DNA of 64,000 bases from Pseudomonadota bacterium. Lineage in GTDB: Bacteria > Myxococcota_A > Polyangia > Polyangiales > Polyangiaceae. This document shows, in pieces, positions 19,413 through 27,347 of the stretch. Location of the stretch: positions 62,001 through 126,000 of the forward strand of contig JAFAER010000249.1 of the NCBI GenBank assembly GCA_023423895.1, in the 5' to 3' direction. How positions within the stretch are numbered: position 1 is the stretch's first letter; every line of letters starts with the position of its first letter. The position numbers and the translations under genes were made by a program. The notes under the pieces are model-generated. The model had not been told where the DNA came from. It ran no database searches and was given only the letters and a program-made list of their open reading frames with translations.

Positions 19413-19592
19413 CTCGCCTGGCAACGTGCGAAGCGCCGAATCAAGCGCCGCGCACCGAGAAGCGTCGCAACGTCGCCGGCGCCACGCGATCGACTCGACG
19501 GCCTCGCCTGGCGACGTGCGAAGCGTCGAATCAAGGGCCGCGCACCGAGAAGCGTCGCGACGTCGCCGGCGCCACGCGATCGACTCGACGTC
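19413..19592. repeat. 90-bp tandem duplication
   Basis: The unit 19413-19502 is followed directly by 19503-19592 with only a few substitutions (for example AAGCGCCGAATCAAGCGCCG and AAGCGTCGAATCAAGGGCCG). The start of the unit, CTCGCCTGGCAACGTGC, occurs a third time at about 20011-20027, at the end of repeat copy B. Confidence 0.85.
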
Positions 19593-19730
19593 AATTGCCG
19601 GCGCTCACCCGCCCTCGGTTCACCGCCCTCGAGAGGATCACCGGGAGACAGTGAGACAGGGAGAGATTTTGTTCGTGGGTCGTCGCGGGTCCGCGTTCGT
19701 CGTCCCCACCGGCAAGGTCGCGAAGCTTCA

Positions 19731-20002
19731 CAGGGAGAATGGGAGACGCGGAGGATCCGGAGACGACCTTTCCCTGCTGCAGGACCGCGTGCCGATCCGC
19801 CGACGCCACGATGAGCCGAGCCGCTAGCAGAGCGGCCGACCTCACGACGAAGGTGCGCCGAGCCGATCTGCCGACGTCCCGACGGAGGAGCGCCGAGAGC
19901 ATTTGCCGACGCGACGAGAGCGTCCACGGCGACCGAAGCGCCGTCAGATCGACCGCGTTCCCCTCCAGGTCTCTGGATCCTCCGTGTCTCCCTTCCTCCC
20001 TG
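19731..20002. mobile_element. MITE-like repeat element, copy B (about 272 bp)
   Basis: Nearly identical to copy A. The left arm begins at 19731 (CAGGGAGAATGGGAGACGCG) and the right arm ends at 20002. Small differences include the loss of a few bases in the last GCCGACG module and single substitutions. The two copies are about 690 bp apart in the same orientation. Confidence 0.55.
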
Positions 20003-20176
20003 TTCAATCTCTCGCCTGGCAACGTGCAGCGCGCGATCAGCACCGCATTCCGCGCAGACACGGCCCTCATTTCGCTCCGTCCATCCAGGCCGGTCAGGCG
20101 AGCGAGCCGCGCCACGACGAGTCGCGCAGCGCTGCTCGTTCGAGCGCGTTGACAGGCACGAGGGCGGGGGAACGGC

Positions 20177-20887
20177 GTGTTGCGAACCCGTGCTGGCGGT
20201 CGCGTGAAGGCGTATGGTGTTCGAGACGGCGCAGCATGGCGTGTCGTCCCTTCGGATCTCTTGAACGTCATAGGTTTCGACGACGGACCTTTTCCGCGTG
20301 AGCATCGTGGTGACGTGCTGCTCGTCGGCGTCGTCTGCTCCGGCACGCGTGTCGACGGGATCGTGAGCGGACGGATCCGACGCGACGGCGCCGACTCGAC
20401 GCGGCGAATGGTCGAGCTCGTCCGCGCCAGTCAGTTCGGGCAGCACCTCCAAGCGGTCATGCTCCAGGGGATCGCCGTCGGCGGCTTCAACGTCGTCGAC
20501 ATCCATGGGCTGTCGAAGGCGCTGAACATCCCTGTCCTCGTCGTCGTGCGCCGACCGCCGGACATGGCCGCAGTGCAGCGTGCGCTCTTCAGTGAGCTGC
20601 CCACGACGCCCAGGCCGCGTGTCGCCGGCGCGGCGAGGAAGTGGAAGCTGATCGAGCAGGCGGGAGCACTCGAGCTGCTCGCCCCTTCACGGCGTTCGCT
20701 CAAGCGAGCGTCGGGGCTCGTGACGAGTGGACCGAAGCTGTGGATCCAGCGCGCGGGGCTCTCGCTCGACGAAGCGCGAAGGGTGATCGCAGCAACGACG
20801 CTCCATGGGAACATTCCCGAGCCGCTCCGGGTCGCACACCTGATCGCGGGCGGGATCACGACCGGGCGCAGCCGCGGCCGCGCTTGA
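20177..20887 (+). CDS. DUF99 family protein (endonuclease V-like fold)
   Basis: 236 aa. The family signatures are clear: VIGFDDGPFPR, DVLLVGVVCSGTRVDGIVSGRIRRDGADSTRRM, LQAVMLQGIAVGGFNVVDI and VVVRRPPDMAAVQRAL. DUF99 proteins are related to endonuclease V and are mostly uncharacterised, common in archaea and sporadic in bacteria. The conserved Asp residues (FDDG) probably bind metal, so a nucleic-acid activity is plausible. The GTG at 20177 is taken as start; a GTG 27 nt later (VKAYGVRDG) would remove nine basic residues and may be correct. The repeat block lies immediately upstream. Confidence 0.85.
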   Translation: MLRTRAGGRVKAYGVRDGAAWRVVPSDLLNVIGFDDGPFPREHRGDVLLVGVVCSGTRVDGIVSGRIRRDGADSTRRMVELVRASQFGQHLQAVMLQGIAVGGFNVVDIHGLSKALNIPVLVVVRRPPDMAAVQRALFSELPTTPRPRVAGAARKWKLIEQAGALELLAPSRRSLKRASGLVTSGPKLWIQRAGLSLDEARRVIAATTLHGNIPEPLRVAHLIAGGITTGRSRGRA

Positions 20888-21010
20888 GCCTGCCGCAAGG
20901 CACCATGACAGGTTGCCCGGCGACGTGTGCCAGCGGCACATCTCCGCGCGTGCAACATCACGGAATTTCACGCCCATGGCCACGGCACGTGGATTGAAAA
21001 GGCGTGCGCC

Positions 21011-22006
21011 GTGCGTCTCGTCGCAGCGCTCGTCGGCTGTGGGGTCATCGCCCTCGCCGCGCCGGCGCGGGCAGGCGAGAGCGGGCTGCGCCTGACGTGG
21101 AGCGCGCCGGATGGCTGCCCCAACGCGGACGACGTGCGCGCAGCGGCGTTACGCGACTCCGCCGAGAACACGGCGCCAGGCAACGAGGTCCTCGAAGCCG
21201 AAGCTGCCGTCGAGCCGATCGGCAGCGCCGGAGAAACCGCACGGACCGGATGGAGGGTCCGTCTCCGCACGCGCCGCGGGATCATGACCGGCGAGCGTGA
21301 GATCGAGGCTGCGACGTGCAGCGGGGTCGCCGAAGCGACCGCCGTCGTCCTCGCGCTCGCGCTCGTTCCGCCAGCAGCGACGTCGGTGGAGCAGGAGCAG
21401 AAGCAGAAGGAGGAGCAGTCGACGGTGGCGACATCGCGCCCCGAGGAGCGAGACGTCTCGTCGGGCGCAGGCCCGCACGCAAAGGAGGCCGAACGTCACG
21501 CGTTCGCGCTCGGACTGTCCGTCGCCGGCGATGCCGCGACGCTACCGGCGGCGACGGCTGGGGGCTCCCTGACGCTTGCGTGGGCTCGCCGCCGGTTCCG
21601 CGTCGAGCTCGATGCGCGCCGATGGGCGTCACAGTCGCAATCTTTGTCCCGCTCCGATTCGGGAGCGCGGTTCTCGACGACCTCGCTCGGAGGGCGCGCC
21701 TGCTGGGCGGCGCTGCGAGCGAGCGGTCTCGAGCTCGCGCCGTGCGGTGGTGTGGACGTGCACCTCGTCACAGCGCCCGGCTATGGCGCAGATGCGAACT
21801 TCTCGGCGAGCGCAGCGTGGACGACGGTGACCGGCGGCGGGCTCGGGCGCTTCGAGCTCGCGTCGTGGCTTGCGCTCCGCGCCCGCGCAGAAGCGTTCGT
21901 TCCCCTCACCCGCCCCACCTTCGTCGTCCAGAACGAAGGGGCGGTGCATAGGCCCTCCGCCGTCGGCGCCGGCGCCACTTTCGGCGTCGAGGTGCTTTTT
22001 CTCTGA
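21011..22006 (+). CDS. Outer-membrane-type beta protein, unknown function
   Basis: 331 aa from a GTG start that gives VRLVAALVGCGVIALAAPARA, a signal peptide with an Ala-x-Ala site. Longer in-frame starts place 28 odd residues before it. The mature N-terminal half includes GLRLTWSAPDGCPNADDVRAA, then a Gln/Glu/Lys-rich linker (about 140-165). The C-terminal half alternates hydrophobic residues (HAFALGLSVAGDA, GGSLTLAWARRRFRVELDAR) and ends FGVEVLFL, like an outer-membrane barrel or a partial one. It is 9 nt upstream of an ECF sigma gene and its membrane partner, a common myxobacterial arrangement. Function is unknown. Confidence 0.7.
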   Translation: MRLVAALVGCGVIALAAPARAGESGLRLTWSAPDGCPNADDVRAAALRDSAENTAPGNEVLEAEAAVEPIGSAGETARTGWRVRLRTRRGIMTGEREIEAATCSGVAEATAVVLALALVPPAATSVEQEQKQKEEQSTVATSRPEERDVSSGAGPHAKEAERHAFALGLSVAGDAATLPAATAGGSLTLAWARRRFRVELDARRWASQSQSLSRSDSGARFSTTSLGGRACWAALRASGLELAPCGGVDVHLVTAPGYGADANFSASAAWTTVTGGGLGRFELASWLALRARAEAFVPLTRPTFVVQNEGAVHRPSAVGAGATFGVEVLFL

Positions 22007-22015
22007 CGGAACGTC

Positions 22016-22636
22016 GTGGCTGCCTCCACTCACCTCCCGAGGTTCGTGCGACCCGAGGCGATCGACTCGTCATCGGCCGGCTTGCCGCGGAGCGCAGACC
22101 CGCCTCAGGCATCGGTCCATCTCGATCTCGACGAGATCTATCGGGAGCATTTTGCTTTCGTCTGGCGCAGCGCAAAGCGGCTCGGCGTCCGCGATGCGGC
22201 CCTGGACGACGTCGTCCAGGAGGTCTTCGTGATCGTCCATCGAAGGCTCGGTGACTTCGAGGGGCGCGCCGCGATCAAGACGTGGCTCTTCGGGATCACG
22301 CTCCGCGTCGCTCGGGATCACCGGCGGAGCGTCGCTCGGAGGACCCCAGACGTGGCCGTCGATCCGGACACGCTCCACGCACCGACGCCCGGGCCCGGCG
22401 AGACGGTGGAGAAGACCGAGGCGGTCCGTCTCCTCTACTCCGTCCTCGACGAGATGGATGACGAGCGCCGCGAGGTCTTCGTCATGGCGGAGCTCGAGCA
22501 GATGACGATGCCCGAGATCGCCGGGACGCTCGGGATCAACCTGAACACGGCCTACGCCCGGCTGCGCACGGCTCGCCAGAGCTTCGAGAGCGCGCTCGCG
22601 CGGCATCGTGCACGGGACGAATGGAGGCTCCGATGA
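22016..22636 (+). CDS. ECF-type RNA polymerase sigma factor
   Basis: 206 aa, GTG start. Region 2 is YREHFAFVWRSAKRLGVRDAALDDVVQEVFVIVHRRLGDFEGRAAIKTWLFGITLRVARDHRR (about 42-105). Region 4 is MDDERREVFVMAELEQMTMPEIAGTLGINLNTAYARLRTARQSF (about 150-193). It is a small two-domain sigma factor that activates its own regulon in response to an envelope signal. The ATG of the next gene overlaps its stop (ATGA). That next protein has a transmembrane helix and probably regulates it, though it lacks a recognisable zinc anti-sigma motif. Confidence 0.92.
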   Translation: MAASTHLPRFVRPEAIDSSSAGLPRSADPPQASVHLDLDEIYREHFAFVWRSAKRLGVRDAALDDVVQEVFVIVHRRLGDFEGRAAIKTWLFGITLRVARDHRRSVARRTPDVAVDPDTLHAPTPGPGETVEKTEAVRLLYSVLDEMDDERREVFVMAELEQMTMPEIAGTLGINLNTAYARLRTARQSFESALARHRARDEWRLR

Positions 22637-23670
22637 AGCCGCTCGGCCCTGACGCACGCTCGCTCATCGACGTCGCGAGTCGCGACGACGAGCCGACGGC
22701 GGACGACGCCGCGCGGGTGCGCGCGAAGCTTGCGGCACGCCTCGTGACGGCCGCGGCCGCCGGAGCCGTCACGTCATCCGCGGCGACCAAGGCCGCGGCG
22801 GCGACGGGTGCGAACACCGCCGGTGCGGGCGCAGCCGCGACGACCTCGCTCGGAGCCGCCGGAACGACCGCGGGTGTGGGGACGGCGGGCACCGCGATGG
22901 GCCTCGGCTCGGCAGGAACAGCCGCGAAGGTGCTCCTTGCCGTCGCGCTCGTCGGCGGCAGCGCAGCGACCGGGACCGTGCTCGTACGTTCGGACGCGCT
23001 CTCCCATGTCGAAGCTCCTTCGTCTCCCTCGGCTGCGAGCCTTGCCCCACGCGGGGCTCATCCGTCTACTCCAGCGACCTCGAACGATCCGGCGACGCCT
23101 GCACTGCCGGTGACGCCCCCGCCGGAGACCTCGCCGCTCGGCGCAGCTCCTGCTCCGACCGAGCAAACGACGACGCCCGACCTTGCGCCGAGCTCGACAT
23201 CCACCAGGCAAAACGCAGCGGCGACGAGCGAGCGGGCCGAAGGACGGACCACGCCTGCCGTCGTCGCGAGGACGACGTCCTCCCGCGATCGCGAGCGCGA
23301 GGCCGAGGCCGAGCCTGCCCCCGCGAGCTCGCCCGTCTCGACGTCCGCGAGGAGTGGCGATGGCGCGGTTGCAAGCGCGCCCCTCGACAGCGTTGCAGAG
23401 GAAGCACTTCTTCTCCGATCCGCGAACGCGGCCCTCGCGCGCGGCGATGCGGCCGCAGCGCTCGCGCGGCTCGACGAACACGCGGCTCGTTTCGCTCGTG
23501 GAGCACTGGCTGAAGAACGAGACGCGGCACGGGTCTTGGCGCTGTGCGCGAGTGGACGAGCACGCGAAGCGCGAGCGCTCGCTTCGGCCTTCGTGGCGGC
23601 CAATCCGCGCTCGCCCCTCCTGCCGCGCGTCAGGACCGCGTGCTCGGAAGGCGTCGAAACAGGTCAATAA
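22633..23670 (+). CDS. Ala-rich single-pass membrane protein, possible sigma regulator
   Basis: 345 aa. The start is the ATG that overlaps the ECF stop codon; an ATG 12 nt upstream is possible. The cytoplasmic N-terminus is short. A Gly/Ala/Thr-rich stretch follows, with one transmembrane helix (AKVLLAVALVGGSAATGTVLV, about 98-118). A Pro/Thr/Ser-rich linker comes next, then a C-terminal helical domain (EEALLLRSANAALARGDAAAALARLDEHAARF) that resembles TPR repeats. No HxxxCxxC zinc motif is present. Coupled translation with the ECF gene suggests it controls the sigma factor or acts in the same process; that is inference. Confidence 0.75.
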   Translation: MKPLGPDARSLIDVASRDDEPTADDAARVRAKLAARLVTAAAAGAVTSSAATKAAAATGANTAGAGAAATTSLGAAGTTAGVGTAGTAMGLGSAGTAAKVLLAVALVGGSAATGTVLVRSDALSHVEAPSSPSAASLAPRGAHPSTPATSNDPATPALPVTPPPETSPLGAAPAPTEQTTTPDLAPSSTSTRQNAAATSERAEGRTTPAVVARTTSSRDREREAEAEPAPASSPVSTSARSGDGAVASAPLDSVAEEALLLRSANAALARGDAAAALARLDEHAARFARGALAEERDAARVLALCASGRAREARALASAFVAANPRSPLLPRVRTACSEGVETGQ

Positions 23671-23766
23671 TCGACCCCACCATGCTCTTTTTCACACGGA
23701 GCGGGGGCGCGCCAACCACCCACCGATGCGAGCTCGACGCCGCTCGACAATCAAGGAGAGCTTCCC

Positions 23767-24444
23767 ATGTCCCGTATCGCTTCTTTCTTCCTGCTGGCCG
23801 CTTCGGCCACGACGGTCCTCGCTGTCGCCGCATGCACCGGCGGCCAGATCGCGGTCGGGAGGTCCGATCAGCAGCTCCTCAGCCGCAAGGACGGGAAGCC
23901 GACGGGCAACGGCCAGACGTGCTCGTGGGACGACACCGTGGCGTACGACGTCGCGAGCGGAAAGGAGACGAGGACGCCGGCGCCGAACGGACCCTATGTG
24001 GTCGGCGACACGTTCTCCTCGCTCGACGGCTGCAATGACTGCACGTGCACCAAGGAGGGCATCAGGTGCACGGCTCGCAAGTGTGACGGTCCTGCCCAGG
24101 GTTGCACCACGGAGGCGAAGGTCTGTCCGGACGGCAGCAGCGTCGGCCGAACCGGTCCGAACTGCGAGTTCGCTCCGTGCCCCGGTGAGAACCGTTGCTC
24201 GCTGCCGTTCGTCCAGGGCGTGTGCGACGCGCACATGCCGGTGTTCTGGTTCAACGCCGCCACGGGCACGTGCGAGTCGCGCGTCTACGGGGGATGCGGA
24301 GGCAACGAGAATCGGTTCGATTCCGAGGAACAATGTCTGGCTGCCTGCGCGCCGAACACTGCGTGCGACGACGACGCGCGGCAGTGTCCGGACGGCACCT
24401 GGGTCGGAAGGACGCCGCCCGAGTGCAAGTTCATCTGCCCCTGA
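23767..24444 (+). CDS. Cys-rich lipoprotein with a Kunitz/BPTI-type domain
   Basis: 225 aa. The lipoprotein signal ends VAAC (Cys about 23). Three Cys-rich parts follow: a WAP/antistasin-like stretch CNDCTCTKEGIRCTARKC (about 92-109); a CPDGSSVGRTGPNCEFAPCP motif; and a full Kunitz/BPTI-like domain CSLPFVQGVCDAHMPVFWFN to EEQCLAAC (about 143-193), with the six Cys, Gly and aromatic positions of that family. A second CPDGTWVGRTPPECKF motif ends the protein. Kunitz domains inhibit trypsin-like proteases in animals and are uncommon in bacteria, so a surface protease inhibitor is plausible. GGAG precedes the ATG. Confidence 0.85.
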   Translation: MSRIASFFLLAASATTVLAVAACTGGQIAVGRSDQQLLSRKDGKPTGNGQTCSWDDTVAYDVASGKETRTPAPNGPYVVGDTFSSLDGCNDCTCTKEGIRCTARKCDGPAQGCTTEAKVCPDGSSVGRTGPNCEFAPCPGENRCSLPFVQGVCDAHMPVFWFNAATGTCESRVYGGCGGNENRFDSEEQCLAACAPNTACDDDARQCPDGTWVGRTPPECKFICP

Positions 24445-24512
24445 CGAACGAGACGTGACGGGTGATCGAACGGCTCGACTCGAGCGCGAGCAAACCCAGC
24501 CGATCGAACGAC

Positions 24513-24542
24513 GCGCGCCGCCTGCCTCCGCAAGCGGCGCGC
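24513..24542 (+). terminator. Hairpin after the Kunitz lipoprotein gene
   Basis: A perfect 9-bp GC stem (GCGCGCCGC with GCGGCGCGC, 12-nt loop) is followed by TGTCGCTTTGTG, a weak T-rich tail. It is a likely transcription end for the lipoprotein. The rest of 24445-24872 holds no gene that I can support, only this hairpin and the gap upstream region. Confidence 0.5.
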
Positions 24543-24808
24543 TGTCGCTTTGTGCGGCGGCGATGACGGCATCGACGGAGACGAGCGCTACGCGCTGCGT
24601 AGAGCTCTCCGCGCTTCGAGCGAGGCCGCATGAAATAGAGCCTGAAACGAGGGCTGAAACGAGGCCCGCAGCGAGGGTCGACGAACCAGAACCCGACGTC
24701 GCAAAACACGACCAGGCAAGACCCCAGGCGCGACTAGACAAGCGGGCTGTCGTCTTGCAAGGAGCCTTGCCGCGCACGTTGCTCGGGACTACCGTGCGCT
24801 CCCCTCGA

Positions 24809-24824
24809 GTGAGACAAGTCTCAC
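24809..24824 (+). promoter_or_regulatory. Palindromic operator candidate upstream of gap
   Basis: A perfect inverted repeat GTGAGAC-AA-GTCTCAC lies about 50 nt before the gap start. The perfect symmetry and its position just ahead of the glycolytic cluster suggest a regulator-binding site. The cognate regulator is unknown, and I could not define a clean -35/-10 pair beside it. Confidence 0.55.
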
Positions 24825-24872
24825 GTGAGGAGCTCGAGGGACTCTCGAACATCAAGTAGCAGGAGCTTCGCC

Positions 24873-25889
24873 ATGGCCAGGAAGATTGCCATCAACGGTT
24901 TCGGTCGGATCGGTCGCTGCATCGTTCGCGCGCTCCATGAGCGCAAGGTCGGCGATCTCGAGATCGTCGCCGTCAACGACCTCACGGACGCGAAGACCCT
25001 CGCGCACCTCTACAACTACGACACCGTTCACGGTCGCGCCGAGCCGCGCGCCACGGCGAAGGAAGGTGCGATCGAGCTCGGCGGCAAGACGATCAAGATC
25101 CTCGCCGAGAAGGAGCCGGGCAAGCTCCCGTGGAAAGAGCTCGGCGTCGACATCGTCCTCGAGTGCACCGGCCTCTTCACCGACAAGGAGAAGAACAAGG
25201 CGCACCTCGAAGCCGGCGCGAAGAAGGTCATCATCTCCGCCCCCGCGAAGAACCACGACGCGACGATCGTCCTCGGGGTCAACAGCGAGATCTACGACGG
25301 CGCCAAGCACACCGTCATCTCGTGCGGCTCGTGCACGACGAACTGCCTCGCCCCCGTCGCGAAGGTGCTGAACGACACGTTCGGGATCAAGCGCGGCCTC
25401 ATGACGACCATCCACTCGTACACGAACGACCAGGCCGTCCTCGACATCCCGCACCGCAAGGGCGACCTCCGCCGCGCGCGCGCTGCCGCACAGAACATGA
25501 TCCCGTCGTCGACGGGCGCCGCGAAGGCGCTGTCCGAGGTCATCCCGGCGCTCGCCGGCAAGTTCGACGGTCAGGCCGTCCGCGTGCCGACGATGGACGT
25601 CAGCCTCGTCGACCTCACCTTCGAGACCGAGAAGGGCCTCACGAAGGACGCGATCCACGCCGCGATCAAGGCCGCGAGCGAAGGCCCGATGAAGGGAATC
25701 CTCGGCTACACCGAGGAGCCGCTCGTCTCGAGCGACTACATCGGCGATCCGCGCTCGTCGATCTTCGACGCGACGATCACCCAGGTCATGGGCGACAACT
25801 TCGCCAAGATCTTCAGCTGGTACGACAACGAGTGGGGCTTCTCGAATCGCATGATCGATCTCGCCCAGCTCGTCAGCTCCAAGCTGTAG
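24873..25889 (+). CDS. gap: Glyceraldehyde-3-phosphate dehydrogenase
   Basis: 338 aa, type I GAPDH. It converts glyceraldehyde-3-phosphate, NAD and phosphate to 1,3-bisphosphoglycerate. The NAD-binding GFGRIGR is at 9-15, catalytic Cys154 is in SCGSCTTNC, and the C-terminal WYDNEWGFSNRM motif is intact. The start is the ATG preceded by AGGAG at 7 nt; the longer open frame adds only a basic shadow. It heads the order gap-pgk-tpiA-secG, the lower-glycolysis cluster found in many bacteria. A palindrome about 50 nt upstream may be an operator. Confidence 0.97.
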   Translation: MARKIAINGFGRIGRCIVRALHERKVGDLEIVAVNDLTDAKTLAHLYNYDTVHGRAEPRATAKEGAIELGGKTIKILAEKEPGKLPWKELGVDIVLECTGLFTDKEKNKAHLEAGAKKVIISAPAKNHDATIVLGVNSEIYDGAKHTVISCGSCTTNCLAPVAKVLNDTFGIKRGLMTTIHSYTNDQAVLDIPHRKGDLRRARAAAQNMIPSSTGAAKALSEVIPALAGKFDGQAVRVPTMDVSLVDLTFETEKGLTKDAIHAAIKAASEGPMKGILGYTEEPLVSSDYIGDPRSSIFDATITQVMGDNFAKIFSWYDNEWGFSNRMIDLAQLVSSKL

Positions 25890-25894
25890 GCAGG

Positions 25895-25992
25895 CCCCAG
25901 GCTCCAGGCTCCAGGCTCCCAGGTTCGAGGCCGGTCGATGCGTCGCAGAAGCAGCGCCTGGCCGTCGAGATCGGAGCCGAACGCCTGGAGCC
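25895..25992. repeat. Heptamer repeats with inverted partner between gap and pgk
   Basis: Units of the CTCCAGG family (25895-25923, two exact copies with degenerate flanks) are followed by CCTGGAGCC at about 25984-25992, the reverse complement of the unit. The layout matches the larger inverted array at 12399-12540, so this is a second member of the same family. Confidence 0.7.
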
Positions 25993-26041
25993 ACGGCCGT
26001 CATCGAAGCTCAATCGAATCCCGAAGCGCAGCCCTCCGTCT

Positions 26042-26080
26042 CTGAGGACTGAGGACTGAGGACTGAGGACTGAGGACTGA
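26042..26080 (+). repeat. Five-fold CTGAGGA heptamer in the pgk leader
   Basis: Five exact CTGAGGA units plus CTGA end 3 nt before the pgk ATG. Each unit carries a GAGGA core resembling a ribosome-binding site, so the array forms the immediate 5' leader of pgk. The length is a multiple of seven, not three, but it lies outside the coding frame. Confidence 0.9.
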
Positions 26081-26083
26081 CCC

Positions 26084-27298
26084 ATGACCACGCTCGATCG
26101 CATCACCTCGATCCGCGACCTCCCCATCGAGAACAAGCGCGTCTTCATTCGCGTCGACTTCAACGTCCCGCTCGAAGAAGAGGGCGGCAAGATGCGGATC
26201 ACGGACGACGCACGCATCGCCGAGGCGTTGCCGACGATCAAGCACGCGATGGAGCGCGGCGCCCGCGTGATCCTCGCGAGCCACCTCGGCCGGCCGAAGA
26301 AGGGGCCGGATCCGAAGCTCTCGCTCGAGCCCGCAGGCTCGCGTCTCGCGGAGCTGCTCGGCGCCGAGGTCCACATGCCGGAAGACTGCGTCGGCGACGC
26401 CGCGAAGAAGGTCGTCTACGACCTCCGCGCCGGACAAGTGTGCCTCCTCGAGAACCTCCGCTTCCACGCGGAGGAGGAGAAGGACGACGAGACGTTCGCG
26501 CAGAAGCTCGCCGAGCTCGCCGACGTCTACGTCGACGACGCGTTCGGCGCCGTGCACCGCGCGCATGCGTCCGTCCACGCGCTGCCGAAGGCCATGCGCG
26601 AGCGCGGCTGCGGCTTCCTGCTCGAGAAAGAGATCGCGGCGCTCGGCAAGGTGATCACCGACCCGGACAAGCCGTTCGTCGCCATCCTCGGCGGCGCGAA
26701 GGTCTCCGACAAGATCGCCGTCATCGAGTCGCTCTTCGAGAAGGTGAACGTGCTGCTCATCGGCGGCGCGATGGCGAACACGTTCCTCGCCGCGAAGGGC
26801 GTGAACGTGAAGTCGTCGAAGGTCGAGGACGACAAGCTCCCGCTCGCACGCACGCTCCTCGAGAAGGCGCGGGAGAAGAAGGTCGATCTCGTGCTCCCCG
26901 TCGACGTCGTCGTCGCGCAGAGCATCGAGGCCGCGGAAGGCAAGACGGCCGACGTCGGCTCCATCCCCGACGGGCACATGGCGCTCGACATCGGGCCGAA
27001 GAGCGTCGACGAGTTCCAGAAGCACATCGCGAAGGCGAAGACCGTCTTCTGGAACGGGCCGATGGGCCTCTTCGAGAAGAAGCCGTTCTCGAAGGGCACG
27101 TTCGCGGTCGCAGAGGCGATGGCGCGCTCGAACGCGTTCACGGTCGTCGGCGGTGGCGACAGCGCCGCGGCAGTGAAAGAGGCCGGCGGAGAGATCGCCA
27201 AGAAGATGAAGCACATCTCGACCGGCGGCGGCGCCTCTCTCGAGCTGATCGAAGGGAAGAAGCTGCCGGGCATCGAGGTTCTTCGACGAAACGCGTGA
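26084..27298 (+). CDS. pgk: Phosphoglycerate kinase
   Basis: 404 aa, normal length. It makes ATP and 3-phosphoglycerate from 1,3-bisphosphoglycerate. Visible family motifs are RVFIRVDFNVPLE, ILASHLGRPKK, LLENLRFHAEEE, VAILGGAKVSDKI, FWNGPMGLFE and VVGGGDSAAAV near the C-terminus. The ATG follows a five-fold heptamer repeat directly. It is the second gene of the glycolytic cluster, 194 nt after gap, a gap that contains two kinds of repeat. Expression could be affected by the repeat number in the leader; that is inference. Confidence 0.97.
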   Translation: MTTLDRITSIRDLPIENKRVFIRVDFNVPLEEEGGKMRITDDARIAEALPTIKHAMERGARVILASHLGRPKKGPDPKLSLEPAGSRLAELLGAEVHMPEDCVGDAAKKVVYDLRAGQVCLLENLRFHAEEEKDDETFAQKLAELADVYVDDAFGAVHRAHASVHALPKAMRERGCGFLLEKEIAALGKVITDPDKPFVAILGGAKVSDKIAVIESLFEKVNVLLIGGAMANTFLAAKGVNVKSSKVEDDKLPLARTLLEKAREKKVDLVLPVDVVVAQSIEAAEGKTADVGSIPDGHMALDIGPKSVDEFQKHIAKAKTVFWNGPMGLFEKKPFSKGTFAVAEAMARSNAFTVVGGGDSAAAVKEAGGEIAKKMKHISTGGGASLELIEGKKLPGIEVLRRNA

Positions 27299-27347
27299 GC
27301 CGGCCGAACGACACGACCACACGACGAGACGACAGGAGGACCTCCAC

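Larger units (their letters stand above)
18869..20176. other. Gene-poor repeat block between ftsH and the DUF99 gene
   Basis: No open frame here looks like a real gene. The two longest repeat units are read equally well in several frames and match no family that I know. The block consists of nested near-identical repeats. Segment 18951-19320 recurs at 19631-20005, with further identity of the tail 19388-19428 to 19985-20027. A 90-bp unit is tandemly duplicated at 19413-19592. The recurring sequence types are purine-rich GGGAGAC/GGAGGATCC arms and GCCGACG-TCACGACGA modules. Two MITE-like elements are listed separately. Confidence 0.8.

Noticed and set aside
18869..20176. Protein-coding genes inside the repeat block
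   Set aside because: Several frames are open but have no known domain or consistent codon bias, and the two copies differ by small indels that break the frame relative to each other.
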